Part shown: piece after piece, positions 1 to 9,198 of the stretch | Numbering within the stretch: the first letter of the stretch is position 1 | Layout: each line of letters begins with the position of its first letter | Assembly: GCF_003437035.1 (NCBI RefSeq) | Contig: NZ_QSRL01000002.1 | Span: 186,001 to 250,000, forward strand | Direction: 5' to 3' | Origin: Collinsella sp. TF08-11AT | GTDB lineage: Bacteria; Actinomycetota; Coriobacteriia; Coriobacteriales; Coriobacteriaceae | Length of the DNA stretch: 64,000 bases | Position numbers and translations under genes: made by a program | The notes under the pieces: model-generated | Told to the model about the DNA's origin: nothing | The model's database searches: none | What the model saw: the letters and a program-made list of their open reading frames with translations, nothing else

Positions 1-179
1 CGCCAAGCGTCGAAGGAAAAGGTCAAAGGTTGCTAAGCGCAAAGGGCATAGCTGAACCATGATACTCGACCACGGGGGGTGCATGGAATTGCATGCAGCG
101 ATAATCACGCGCTTACCAGATATTGGGATGTTGTCGATGGCTTGTCGGGATACCGGCGGGGATCCATATGGGCTGTAAT

Positions 180-207
180 GGTGGTTTTCGGCAAATGAAA
201 ACCACCC
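180..207 (-). terminator. hairpin at the 3' end of the putative 6S RNA
   Basis: Ten-base inverted repeat (GGTGGTTTTC and GAAAACCACC) with a short loop. It overlaps the 3' strand of the putative 6S closing stem, so it could end that transcript. No run of T follows on either strand. Confidence 0.35.
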
Positions 208-363
208 CCCACGTTACGAAAATGAACCCACCTAAAACAGGTGGGTGCCCTCATCGACTGTTCCAGCGTCCTTAACAACGAAGGATACCTGTACTAGGTA
301 CGACTGTGTGGGCTCCCTAAATAAACGCGACGGTTCACCCAGTTGCTCCGCGGGGGGCGGAAT
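198..363 (-). ncRNA. ssrS: probable 6S RNA (SsrS)
   Basis: Read on the minus strand, this gene-free stretch folds as a long closed rod. A 5' segment at 351-360 (CCGCCCCCCG) pairs with a 3' segment at 202-211, enclosing an unpaired middle and a strong 3' hairpin at 226-247 with arms CCCACCT and AGGTGGG. A closing stem, central bubble and 3'-side hairpin within about 165 nt are the 6S RNA layout, and the text around the 3' hairpin (GGGCACCCACCTG) resembles 6S RNAs I know. A TATGAT-like -10 lies at 370-375. 6S RNA binds RNA polymerase holoenzyme and tempers transcription in stationary phase. The identity rests on recalled structure only; another structured RNA is possible. Confidence 0.5.
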
Positions 364-513
364 ACCTACATCATAAAGCGGCACTTTGTGGATTCCAGTC
401 TTGACATTACAAAAATCGTGTCGGACGATTACGGCGCCTTAGGGACGGAGTCGTCTACGCGGCCTGGCCCTTTACGTTTGAGCTGCTGAATCGTTGTTTT
501 GGAGCATGTTTTT

Positions 514-1452
514 ATGCCGACGCCGTTGACCGAACTTTTTTCGCCCGCCTGCCATTTGTGTCCGCGCCGTTGCGGTGCGGTGCGCGACGAGGGTGCGCAC
601 GGCGTATGCGGTGCCGATGACACGCTCAAGGTGGCCCGCGCGGCGCTTCATATGTGGGAGGAGCCGCCTATCTCGGGCGAGGCCGGTTCGGGCACGATCT
701 TCTTTAGCGGCTGCTCGCTCAAATGTATCTATTGCCAGAACCACGAGATCTCGACGGGCAATTTTGGGCTTGAGATTTTGCCCGAGCGTTTGGTCGAGAT
801 TATGCTGGAGCTGCAGGACCAGGGCGCCAATAACATCAACCTGGTGACGGCGACGCACTATGCGCACCTGTTGCCTGCCGCGATTGCCGCAGCTCGGGAG
901 CGCGGACTGGTCATTCCAATCGTCTACAACACGAGCGGTTATGAGCGTGCGAGTGCCGTGGCGGCGCTCGGCGATTTGGTCGACGTGTGGCTTACCGACT
1001 TTAAGTATGCCAATGCGGCGCTTGCGCAGTCACTCTCTCGTATTAAGGACTACCCGCGCGTGGCTGTGTCGGGTCTGGCCCAGATGGCGCGCGAAATTGA
1101 GCGCCGCGGGGGAGAGCTGGTAGACGGGGACGGGCTCATGAAACGCGGCATAATCGTGCGTCATCTGGTGCTGCCGGGGCATGCGGACGATTCGTGCCGC
1201 GTGTTGGACCTGGTGTGGCAGACGGCGGGCGACGTGCCGATCTCGGTCATGAACCAGTACACGCCCAATGCCCTCATGCGCGAACAAGGCGGCGACCTGG
1301 CGCGCGCCGTGACGCGCGAGGAGTACGAGCAGGTGCTCGACCATGCCGACGACCTGGGCTTTACGACGATGTTTTGGCAAGAAGGCGGAGCGGTAGACGA
1401 GAGCTTCACCCCGGCGTTCGACACCACCGGCGTCCTCACCAGCGCAAAGTAG
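514..1452 (+). CDS. radical SAM protein, PflX family (COG1313)
   Basis: A 312-aa radical SAM enzyme related to pyruvate-formate-lyase activases. The SAM/4Fe-4S motif CxxxCxxC is at residues 67, 71 and 74, inside FFSGCSLKCIYCQN. An extra N-terminal Cys set (CHLCPRRC, residues 13-20, plus Cys32) and the block HMWEEPPISG before the motif are typical of the PflX-like group. The family presumably makes a radical on a partner, but its substrate is unknown. I chose ATG 514 because GGAG at 501-504 sits 9 nt upstream; an in-frame TTG at 499 lacks a good ribosome site. No partner enzyme is adjacent. Family confident, substrate unknown. Confidence 0.85.
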   Translation: MPTPLTELFSPACHLCPRRCGAVRDEGAHGVCGADDTLKVARAALHMWEEPPISGEAGSGTIFFSGCSLKCIYCQNHEISTGNFGLEILPERLVEIMLELQDQGANNINLVTATHYAHLLPAAIAAARERGLVIPIVYNTSGYERASAVAALGDLVDVWLTDFKYANAALAQSLSRIKDYPRVAVSGLAQMAREIERRGGELVDGDGLMKRGIIVRHLVLPGHADDSCRVLDLVWQTAGDVPISVMNQYTPNALMREQGGDLARAVTREEYEQVLDHADDLGFTTMFWQEGGAVDESFTPAFDTTGVLTSAK

Positions 1453-1465
1453 TGCGCTCGACGAT

Positions 1466-1535
1466 GATTTTTCTGGGACGGGGATTAAAAAATCATCGAG
1501 AGGATCGCCTGCTCGAAAAGTTGTCAAAATAGCCG
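1466..1535. repeat. imperfect inverted repeat with GGGACG cores
   Basis: Behind the radical SAM gene, GATGATTTTT and AAAAAATCATC form a hairpin around CTGGGACGGGGATT. A wider pairing joins the first GGGACGGGG with CCGCGTCCC at 1522-1530. It may serve as a transcription terminator or be a dispersed repeat; similar GGGAC-containing palindromes occur elsewhere in the window. Confidence 0.45.
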
Positions 1536-1562
1536 CGTCCCAAAAAGACTGGGTATTGGGCG

Positions 1563-1590
1563 TTGACAGTTGGCGAGCCGTAGGTAAAAT
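1563..1590 (+). promoter_or_regulatory. tRNA-Ala promoter
   Basis: TTGACA (1563-1568), a 16-nt spacer and TAAAAT (1585-1590), ending 13 nt before the tRNA-Ala 5' end. A near-consensus sigma-70-type promoter. Confidence 0.7.
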
Positions 1591-1603
1591 ATCAACTTGT
1601 CTT

Positions 1604-1676
1604 GGGGACGTAGCTCAGTTGGGAGAGCGCTGCCGTCGCATGGCAGAGGCCGAGGGTTCGACTCCCTTCGTCTCCA
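1604..1676 (+). tRNA. tRNA-Ala (anticodon CGC)
   Basis: Complete cloverleaf: acceptor GGGGACG pairs with CGTCTCC with one G-T pair. The D-arm contains TAGCTCAGTTGG, the anticodon stem CTGCC/GGCAG holds loop GTCGCAT (anticodon CGC, reads GCG), and the T-arm is GAGGGTTCGACTCCC. CCA is not encoded. It borders the defence island that starts 200 bp downstream, but I found no copy of its 3' end on the far side of the island. Confidence 0.93.
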
Positions 1677-1690
1677 CCCTTGGATTTGAT

Positions 1691-1722
1691 AAGCCGCTGA
1701 CATTGTGTCGGCGGCTTTTTTG
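1691..1722 (+). terminator. intrinsic terminator of tRNA-Ala
   Basis: Stem AAGCCGC/GCGGCTT followed by six T residues, just after the tRNA. Confidence 0.75.
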
Positions 1723-1872
1723 TGAGTAAACCTTTTGAAGCTGCTTTATTTGCCTTGGGCCCACGCCTGCTGTCCAATTTGTTGCTCAATATTTAATGAT
1801 CTCACAGCGGTAAACTAGGTGTGTCTGATTTGAAAGAATGACCAGTGGTTTTCCCTGCGGAAAGGTGCGCCC

Positions 1873-3720
1873 GTGAGATCGGAGAATGAACGAGTTCACT
1901 ATAGGACTAGGTTTGAGCTTCGTCCTTGTAAGGAAAACTCACTTGCAATTGTTTCAGCTTATAAATCGGTTTTTTATTGGGTCTTAAGCAAGGAACAGCG
2001 TCGCCAGCGCGCCTCAACGATCAGGGGGCTTCTTAAAGATGGCGAGAATCAGCGCAAGTTTCTGCAGGGCGGCTTCAGCTATCCAGAGGAATATTCGGGA
2101 GGCGCCACATCTCTCGATTACGCTGCGCTTTGCACGCGAGCGTTTTATTCCGGTGAAAAGAATATACCTGATGCCTGGGTACTTGAGTATGACGAGCCGG
2201 ATAGCACGACAGCCTTCAGACATTGGCATACCTGCATCGGCTTTAAGTCGATGCAGGACGGTGCTTGCGAAGTCAACATCAAAGTTTCTTACTACACGCT
2301 GTCAAACTATGTTGGCCGCCCTTTGCCGGAGCCTCGCCCCAATATCCCTCGCTTTGTCAGAGATCTCTTCTCGCTTGATGGCTGCCATTCGTTTATCGGA
2401 GAGACTGCTGTCAATACCAAGCTGAGCATTCTTGAGCCAATGACGTTCGAGCAATCTTTCGCTTTGCCTTTGTGCGACAAACAGCGTGGACTTCCCTTTG
2501 TCGTTATCACGAGTGACCATTGCGGCCATTATCCTGTTTCGGATATGGAGGGTCTCGCTCGTAATTTAATGGGCATCGCCAACGTGTATGCAGTCAACCT
2601 TTCCAACGATCGCATGCGCACCTGCCTGTTTGACCTCTTTGGTTATGAGGGCATCGCTTTCCAGTACAAGTGCCCTTCCGAGTCTCTGACCATCTATCGA
2701 GCGGGCATTGAGCTGGATAATGAAAAGTGCCTCTCCAGCCGAATGGTCATCAACAAGTCTAAGCTTGCGAACTACGGTTCCTCGCTGCTGGATGTGCTCA
2801 ACCGCAGTCTTGGTCGCAGCTATCTAAAGGGCACTGCTGAGTTCTTGGATACGAGTGATATCGAGTGGCACAAGAGTAGGGCGGAGTTATCGCAACTTAA
2901 GTCACGTCTGGAACAGCTGCGAAACGAAAGCCGGCGCCATGCCGAGGAGGCTGCAAAGCGCGAGACCGAGCTCGCTTCGAGCGTAAGTCGGGAGTCGATT
3001 GACGAGCTGCTTCAACTTCTTAAGGCTGAGCGTGAAAGCGTTGCGGAATGGCAAAGCCTTGCCGAACTGTATTCGACGTCAAACGATGAGCTTCAGCGAA
3101 GAATCAATGCCCTAGAAAGCAATGACGATCGAGCAGAGCTCGAAGACAAGGTCTCGAACCTCCAGTTTCGATGCGAGCAAGCGGAGGGTCGCGCTGATCA
3201 GCTTGCGAACGAGAACGCCGCACTCAAAAAGGAAGAGGCGGCGATCGATTCGCTCACGGTATTTCCTAAGTCGCTTGAAGAGCAACTCGTCCTCGTGTCC
3301 AAGCTTTGGGCCACAAGGATTGTCGTTCTTCCCGAGGCTTTTGATTCTGCCAAACGCTATACAAACGGCGATGCCGATGAGCAGTGGAGAGTTCTCGCCT
3401 CTGCGGCTACCGTGTTATGGAAGCTAAAGTTCCAAGAAGTGTGTATGACGGATATCTGCTCCGCCTTCACCAACCAGACGGGTATCGAGATGACGCTCAC
3501 CGAGACCAAGGCGACTAAGGCTAATCAGGATTGCGTGAGGTTGAGGCAGCGCTCCTATAAAGGAAGGACCGTCGATATCACGCCGCACCTCAAGGGTAAG
3601 GGCAAGAGCAAGATGGATCCGTTCCGTTTGCATTTTTATTTTGATGAAGAGAGCCAAAAGATTGTCATCGGCCACTGCGGGTGTCACTTGCTGACAGCCG
3701 GAACAGGCAAAGTTAAATAA
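1873..3720 (+). CDS. coiled-coil protein of unknown function, defence island
   Basis: 615 aa, not recognised. Residues 1-300 look globular with no motif I can name. About 330-455 is charged and heptad-like (for example ELSQLKSRLEQLRNES), a long coiled coil. The C-terminus (about 575-610) has HLKGKGK, a F-x-LHFYFDEE strand and IVIGHCGCHL, a pattern I associate with small RelE-like folds that end in a strand and a G-x-HL motif; this link is weak. It starts at GTG 1873 behind GGAAAGG and is the first gene of the one-strand island, 54 bp before the HsdR-like gene. A role as a sensor or scaffold is a guess from position. Confidence 0.75.
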   Translation: MRSENERVHYRTRFELRPCKENSLAIVSAYKSVFYWVLSKEQRRQRASTIRGLLKDGENQRKFLQGGFSYPEEYSGGATSLDYAALCTRAFYSGEKNIPDAWVLEYDEPDSTTAFRHWHTCIGFKSMQDGACEVNIKVSYYTLSNYVGRPLPEPRPNIPRFVRDLFSLDGCHSFIGETAVNTKLSILEPMTFEQSFALPLCDKQRGLPFVVITSDHCGHYPVSDMEGLARNLMGIANVYAVNLSNDRMRTCLFDLFGYEGIAFQYKCPSESLTIYRAGIELDNEKCLSSRMVINKSKLANYGSSLLDVLNRSLGRSYLKGTAEFLDTSDIEWHKSRAELSQLKSRLEQLRNESRRHAEEAAKRETELASSVSRESIDELLQLLKAERESVAEWQSLAELYSTSNDELQRRINALESNDDRAELEDKVSNLQFRCEQAEGRADQLANENAALKKEEAAIDSLTVFPKSLEEQLVLVSKLWATRIVVLPEAFDSAKRYTNGDADEQWRVLASAATVLWKLKFQEVCMTDICSAFTNQTGIEMTLTETKATKANQDCVRLRQRSYKGRTVDITPHLKGKGKSKMDPFRLHFYFDEESQKIVIGHCGCHLLTAGTGKVK

Positions 3721-3774
3721 ATGCTGTCCCCTAAGGACGGTATACTGGCGTGAAGGAATGAAGCGGAGGGCCTC

Positions 3775-6700
3775 ATGAATTTTGAATTTATTAAGCCGGT
3801 CCCAGGGCTCGGCAATTTATACGAAACTTGTAAAAACGCTGAGCTTCTTGCACTCAATGTGCCTGCAATGAGCTGCGTTTCTTCTCGTAGCGCACTCGAG
3901 TTTATAGTCCGACTTATCTATCGTTCTGTTGTTGGGGACGACCGCGGGATGGATCTGTTCAGCCTGGTCACTAACGAGGATTTTGTTCGCTACATTAATG
4001 ACCAGACGATTATCGATGCGATTCATGTCGTTCGCGTTAATGGCAACAATGGCGCTCATGGCAGGACGGTAACAGCTCCCGTTGCATGTCAAACGCTTGA
4101 GCAGCTCCAGTACGTGTTGGGCGAGACGCTCATGAACATGAACGAGATCGATGACTATCCGTCTTTTGTTTCTCCTCTTGACGCCGTCCGTGCACGTCAG
4201 GCATCGCGTCCCACGGGAGCACCTGCCGAGGCTCCCAGTAACTCCGAGTCTCCTGCTGTCGCTGAGCCAGCTGCACTCGTGACACCCTTGGGCAAAGACG
4301 GCGAGCACGGCTCCCAGTGCCCTGATGAGGCTATCGAGCTCACCGAAGAGGTCGTCGCGCGCTTTGCCCCTTCGCTTAGAAAGACGAAGTTTGTTGTTAC
4401 CAAGGGTCACGATCCTCGCGAAAACAGGAAGCTGTACCTTGATGCACTGCTTTGCGAGGGCGGTTGGAAGATCGCGCTCAACGCCAATCAACAGTATCCC
4501 GAGGTGGCCTCTATTGATATGACGTTGGATGACGGCACTTCGGTCGATTACGTTCTTTGCGGAAGGGATGGTCGACCCCTTGCTGTCGTCGAATACTCGG
4601 CTGACGAGGGCAATCCGCTTGCCAATAGGGAGCGCGCCAATCATGCCGTCGATATGCTCGAGAAAAAATACGGTTATCGTCCTACGGCGTACTACTCAAC
4701 TGGATACCGGTTGTTCTGTATCGACCCCCTTGGGTTCCCGCCGCGCCGCGTGGCTGGGTTCCATACCATCGATGAACTCGAATTACTTAAACAACGCGTT
4801 GACACGAGGGCCAACATCTCCAATCCGGTGATTGACGACGCGATTACCAATCGTGATTATCAAAAGGAAGCAATTAAGAACGTCTGCAATGCATTCATGA
4901 ACGGGCGCCGCCGAAGCGTCGTGGTCATGGCTACCGGCACGGGTAAGACCCGTGTCGCCATCTCCCTTGTTGACGTTCTGCTGAGGGGCGGCTGGATAAA
5001 GAACGTTCTGTTTTTGGCTGACCGAACGAGTCTCGTTCGTCAGGCCCATAAAAACTTTACGAAGCTGCTGCCCAATATAACGACGTCAATTATTTCGGGC
5101 GGCAGCCTCAATCGTGATCTGAATGCTCGAATTTTATTCTCGACGTATCAGACGATGATTAAGAAAATCGACGAGGACTCTCGCGACTTTAGTATTGGGC
5201 GTTTTGACCTGGTGATCATCGATGAGGCCCATCGTTCCATTTTTGGCAAGTATCGCGCGCTCTTTGAGTATTTCGACTCTTTGATGGTTGGCTTGACGGC
5301 CACGCCCCGTAGTGAAGAGTTTAAGAGCACGTTTGAGATGTTTGGCGCAGAAAACGGTGAGCCCGATTACGCTTACGAGCTGGAACAAGCGGTTCATGAT
5401 GGTTATCTGGTGGGCTATACCGTTTTGGATAGGACAACCGAGGCCCTTCGCCATGGCATCGTTTATGACGACCTCTCTGTCGAGGACAAAGAGAAGGTAG
5501 ATAGTGAGTTTGGCTTAGCGGGCGATGGCGCTGACGATTCTTTGAGTCAGGATCTTTCCGGCTCTGTTATTAAGCTCAGCGGTAAGGTTATCAACAAGAG
5601 CACGATTGACGTCATGCTCGGCGAGCTGATGGAAAATGGCATCAAGGTCGATGCTGGCGACAAGCTGGGCAAAACGATAATCTTTGCCAAGAGCCACTAT
5701 GAGGCGCTGATGATTGCGGAACGCTTTAACGTGCTGTTCCCTAATGAGGGCGTCGATTTTTGCAAGTGCATTGATAGTCAGATCGACGGGGCGCTTGAGC
5801 TCATTGACTCTTTCTCTGAACGCGATAAGATGCCCCAAGTTGCTGTGAGCGTCGATATGCTCGATACCGGTATCGACGTCCCCGATGCCGTAAATCTTGT
5901 CTTCTTCAAGGCTACCAGCTCGAAGATTAAGTTTCTGCAGATGCTTGGTCGCGGAACGCGTTTGTGTCCAGACCTGTTTGGTCCGGGCGATGACAAGGCT
6001 TGCTTTTATTGCTTCGACTTCTACGATAATTTCAGATACTTTGGCACGACATCCTCTTGGTCCGCAGAAGACGGTTTCTTTGAAACCTCCAAGTCCGTCA
6101 AGAGTGCGTCCGTTCGCATTAATGAGCTCAAGTTTGATATATTCCGACAGCTTCTGGCTGAGCCGAATCTGAGCGGTTTTGATAAAACGTATTTCGACGA
6201 ACTCTATTCCTATTTTTCGTGCGGCGTTGCTGACCTCAATAACGATGCGTTCGAAGTCAATCGCAATATTGCTTATGTCAATAAATATCGCGCAGAGGAC
6301 AAGCTGCTTTGCCTTGACAAGGACGAGGTCGATGAATTTAAGACGCGCGTCCTTTCGCTGCTTCCGCGTGAGTCCTGCTCTCTTAAGGTGAAGAGTTTCG
6401 ATGCTCTTGTCTTGACCGTGGAGTCCGAATATAAGAAGAGACTTGATGAAGGCAAAGACCCTGCGACTATTCGCTTTGGCCTTTCTCAGTTGAGTAGCGC
6501 TTTTTCCGAGCGTATGAGGGCTTTGCTCAAGCTAAAAACTATTCCTGCTGTTATGGCAAAGGAGCAGCTCATTACTTCGATGATGTCGGGAGAATACCTT
6601 CTGTCGGACTTCTCGTTTGAGCGCGCTGAGTATGTGCGAAAAGAGCTCAGGGGACTCATGAACTACATCCAGGCAGATGACAAAAACCACGTGATAGATC

Positions 6701-7209
6701 TGCCCGACCATATCATCGACAACGACGAACGTACTGGATTTGCTTCCGAGCTGAACTATGCAGACAAAGTCAGCGAGTACCTGCAATCCAACAACGATGT
6801 TGCCCTGGCTAAGCTCCGCGCTCTCGACGTGCTCACTCCGGACGACATTGAAGCTCTGAAGCGGGTCTTTACGTTGCAGCTGGGTACTGCCGGTGAATTT
6901 GCCTCATGGGCTGGCGTGTCTTGGGGCGATACTGCCGCTTTGGCTTTCCTGCGCAAACACGTGGGCCTTTCGGATGTCGCAGTTGAGGACAGGCTTGGTT
7001 CGATTCTGCATGATGAGCGTCTTAACGACAATCAGGCGTTATATCTTAACCAGATGGTCGACTACGCCCGTGTTAATGGCGACATTACGACCAAGGCACT
7101 TCTTGACGAGGCGCCCTTTAAGGGCAGGGATTTGATGGGTTTATTTGGGCAAGAGTTGTTCCCGCTGGTAAAGCAGGTCGTTAATATCATTCACGGCGCA
7201 TTGGGCTAG
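3775..7209 (+). CDS. hsdR: HsdR-like type I restriction translocase with altered nuclease motif
   Basis: 1144 aa. Residues 1-125 form a DUF4145-like HEPN domain. Residues about 200-340 match the HsdR nuclease region, then a superfamily 2 motor: Walker A ATGTGKT (about 386), DEAH (about 483), TATPR (about 508), and motif VI MLGRGTR (about 723). In type I enzymes the motor pulls DNA until the nuclease cuts. The expected D...ExK site reads VDYVL (Asp258) then VVEYSA (Glu273, Tyr274, Ser275), so the catalytic lysine is replaced by serine. It may be nuclease-dead or use another residue. RBS GCGGAGGG precedes ATG 3775. hsdM lies four genes downstream. Confidence 0.88.
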   Translation: MNFEFIKPVPGLGNLYETCKNAELLALNVPAMSCVSSRSALEFIVRLIYRSVVGDDRGMDLFSLVTNEDFVRYINDQTIIDAIHVVRVNGNNGAHGRTVTAPVACQTLEQLQYVLGETLMNMNEIDDYPSFVSPLDAVRARQASRPTGAPAEAPSNSESPAVAEPAALVTPLGKDGEHGSQCPDEAIELTEEVVARFAPSLRKTKFVVTKGHDPRENRKLYLDALLCEGGWKIALNANQQYPEVASIDMTLDDGTSVDYVLCGRDGRPLAVVEYSADEGNPLANRERANHAVDMLEKKYGYRPTAYYSTGYRLFCIDPLGFPPRRVAGFHTIDELELLKQRVDTRANISNPVIDDAITNRDYQKEAIKNVCNAFMNGRRRSVVVMATGTGKTRVAISLVDVLLRGGWIKNVLFLADRTSLVRQAHKNFTKLLPNITTSIISGGSLNRDLNARILFSTYQTMIKKIDEDSRDFSIGRFDLVIIDEAHRSIFGKYRALFEYFDSLMVGLTATPRSEEFKSTFEMFGAENGEPDYAYELEQAVHDGYLVGYTVLDRTTEALRHGIVYDDLSVEDKEKVDSEFGLAGDGADDSLSQDLSGSVIKLSGKVINKSTIDVMLGELMENGIKVDAGDKLGKTIIFAKSHYEALMIAERFNVLFPNEGVDFCKCIDSQIDGALELIDSFSERDKMPQVAVSVDMLDTGIDVPDAVNLVFFKATSSKIKFLQMLGRGTRLCPDLFGPGDDKACFYCFDFYDNFRYFGTTSSWSAEDGFFETSKSVKSASVRINELKFDIFRQLLAEPNLSGFDKTYFDELYSYFSCGVADLNNDAFEVNRNIAYVNKYRAEDKLLCLDKDEVDEFKTRVLSLLPRESCSLKVKSFDALVLTVESEYKKRLDEGKDPATIRFGLSQLSSAFSERMRALLKLKTIPAVMAKEQLITSMMSGEYLLSDFSFERAEYVRKELRGLMNYIQADDKNHVIDLPDHIIDNDERTGFASELNYADKVSEYLQSNNDVALAKLRALDVLTPDDIEALKRVFTLQLGTAGEFASWAGVSWGDTAALAFLRKHVGLSDVAVEDRLGSILHDERLNDNQALYLNQMVDYARVNGDITTKALLDEAPFKGRDLMGLFGQELFPLVKQVVNIIHGALG

Positions 7210-7218
7210 TAGTTGCAC

Positions 7219-7872
7219 ATGGATATTCGCGAACTGCTGTTAAAGCATAAAAATGAACTGCTCGATGTCGACCTTAGCTGTCTCGAAGAAGAGCTCGATA
7301 CGGGCGAATATGACAAGCCCTATATTGAGGGGTGCCGGGAGCTCATTGGAGGCATCCGGGACGAAAGACGACGGGCCGTTGAACGCACATCAAAGCGTGC
7401 GCGGCGTGAGGAGCGGAGCGACAAGAGAGCGGGGATGCTTCAGGAGCCCTCTCGTTCATGTGGCGATATTTCTGCTAACGGCATTGCTGGTGATTCCAAT
7501 GCTATTGCGGATATCGCTGCAATATCCTCGAGCTCAAATGCCCGTGAACTGCTCAAGTCCTATATCGAGAACCATCCCGAACTTGACCAATCATTTGTGG
7601 AACAGCACATTGGATCTCTTCCCGGCGAAGCCATAGATGTATTCCTTGAGCTGCTAACGTTTGATGAGGTGTTCCTCGATAGATATTTTGATGTTCTTGA
7701 TCAGGCGAAGGTCGCCCGCTTTCAAACATTTAGCGAGGAGTTCTTTATTAGGCACTATGACGATCTCAGCGAAACGATAGTTCTGAAACAGGGAGTTAAC
7801 TCATGGAAGAAGAAGGCGGATCGCTCGAGAAAGCTCAATACGTTTCTTAGACTTAAGGGTGTGCAGTTTTGA
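7219..7872 (+). CDS. unknown protein between hsdR and moxR
   Basis: 217 aa (219 if TTG 7213 is used), unrecognised. The N-terminal 75 residues are highly charged and helical, with a run of Arg/Lys/Glu. Residues about 115-215 contain short helical repeats such as SFVEQHIGSLP, FLDRYFDVLDQ and FSEEFFIRHYDDLSE, ending WKKKADRSRKLNTFLRLKG. It starts 9 bp after the HsdR-like gene, and its stop overlaps the TTG start of the MoxR gene, so the three are probably co-translated. Placement right before a MoxR ATPase suggests an adaptor or substrate-binding partner; that is inference. Confidence 0.75.
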   Translation: MDIRELLLKHKNELLDVDLSCLEEELDTGEYDKPYIEGCRELIGGIRDERRRAVERTSKRARREERSDKRAGMLQEPSRSCGDISANGIAGDSNAIADIAAISSSSNARELLKSYIENHPELDQSFVEQHIGSLPGEAIDVFLELLTFDEVFLDRYFDVLDQAKVARFQTFSEEFFIRHYDDLSETIVLKQGVNSWKKKADRSRKLNTFLRLKGVQF

Positions 7873-9194
7873 TAACCGTTCAGAGGGCCAAGCGACTGGT
7901 GAAGCGTGCGCTTTTGGCTAATGTCGCAACACAAAAGAAGGGCATGTCGATAACTCCTCTTCTTTCGGGAAGGCATGGCATCGGCAAGACTGCCATCCTA
8001 AAGGATATCGCTCGCGACTTGGGCGGTACGGTAATTACGATTGAAGGCGGTACTCTCAAGGAGGGCGAGATTACGGGTCTTCCTTATCAGTATCAAGCGC
8101 CTGATGGCTCAATTGCTTTTAAGTTCCTGCCCTACTACGCTGTCGATCGAATTCAGCGACAGGAGCGGGCGCTGTTCGAGTCGCTTCATGGTGCTCGGAC
8201 GCAAGGGGACCAATTGGATGGTTCCGAGAATCGTTACTCTATGAACGATATTGATCCGCAGGATAAAATCAATTTCCTATTATCTGGTGTAGTTAAACCC
8301 GTCATCGTCCTTATCGACGAGATAAACCGTACCGAGAACACGGTCTATCGCGAGCTCATGAACATCTTGCTTACCAAGGAGGTCAACGGCTATCGTTTTC
8401 CTTGGTGGGTGTTTTTCGTTGGTGCCATGAATCCCAGCACGCAAAATAGTGCCTACGCTACCAACGAAATGGATCCAGCGCAGCTTGACCGCTTCTTAAA
8501 GCTCAAGGTGGGGACCGATGTTGACGAGTGGCTTGAGTATGGCGATGCCGAGGGCATCGATCCGTCTATCTTGTCATTCGTGCGCGAGAATCCTGCCTGT
8601 TTAGTCGACAATCTACGCGAGCTCGAGGATGAGGAGAAAGTGTCACCTTCCCCTCGTGGCTGGGATATGGTGGATACCATTCTTTCGAGCGAGTCCATGC
8701 TCCGATCGTTCTTTAGCGATGCCGAAAACGATGCGGCAGTGGTTCGCGAGGATATGAAGCAGCTTGTTTCCGCAAAGCTTGGCAGTACGGTTGCTGCTAT
8801 GTACTTTGCAAGTTTAGTCGCTCAGGAAAAGCCGCTGGATCCCTCCGATGTTCTTGGGTCTAATCTGTCCTTGGCGGAGATGGAAAGCCGGCTGGTTGCC
8901 ATGTCTGTTGCCAAAAGGGTTCAAACCTGCAATCTGCTTCTGGGCCATCTTAAAGATAATGTCGGCTTTATGCGTCTTGATGCGAGTGGATTTAAGCGGA
9001 CTAAGAAGAGGCTTTCTTCCTTTGTGTCGGCGCTTGACCCGTCAACAAAGCTGCTGTTTGCCCAAAAAGTCGCTGGGGCTACATCAAATGAGGGTGAGAA
9101 TTTGCTCGAACTCTTCTATGACGTATTCGAACGCGACTTGATTTCTGCTCTGGATCTCTCCGATCAGACGCGCAGGGCAATCGAGGCAGAGTGA
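7869..9194 (+). CDS. MoxR-family AAA+ ATPase
   Basis: 441 aa. Walker A GRHGIGKT at about 35-42, then the MoxR-typical EGGTLKEGEITGLP, Walker B VLIDEINR at about 146-153, and sensor-1 region FVGAMNPS. MoxR ATPases remodel or load metal into partner proteins and are nearly always encoded next to a VWA-domain protein, as here. The TTG start overlaps the previous stop by 4 nt (TTGA) and the next gene starts 4 bp after its stop, so the trio is a tight operon. It likely works with the following VWA/metallopeptidase protein within the restriction island. Confidence 0.88.
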   Translation: MITVQRAKRLVKRALLANVATQKKGMSITPLLSGRHGIGKTAILKDIARDLGGTVITIEGGTLKEGEITGLPYQYQAPDGSIAFKFLPYYAVDRIQRQERALFESLHGARTQGDQLDGSENRYSMNDIDPQDKINFLLSGVVKPVIVLIDEINRTENTVYRELMNILLTKEVNGYRFPWWVFFVGAMNPSTQNSAYATNEMDPAQLDRFLKLKVGTDVDEWLEYGDAEGIDPSILSFVRENPACLVDNLRELEDEEKVSPSPRGWDMVDTILSSESMLRSFFSDAENDAAVVREDMKQLVSAKLGSTVAAMYFASLVAQEKPLDPSDVLGSNLSLAEMESRLVAMSVAKRVQTCNLLLGHLKDNVGFMRLDASGFKRTKKRLSSFVSALDPSTKLLFAQKVAGATSNEGENLLELFYDVFERDLISALDLSDQTRRAIEAE

Positions 9195-9198
9195 TGCT

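Noticed and set aside
2..55. Possible C-terminus of a basic protein at the left edge (reads AKRRRKRSKVAKRKGHS then stop)
   Set aside because: All three plus-strand frames are open to the edge and none has a recognisable motif in so few codons.
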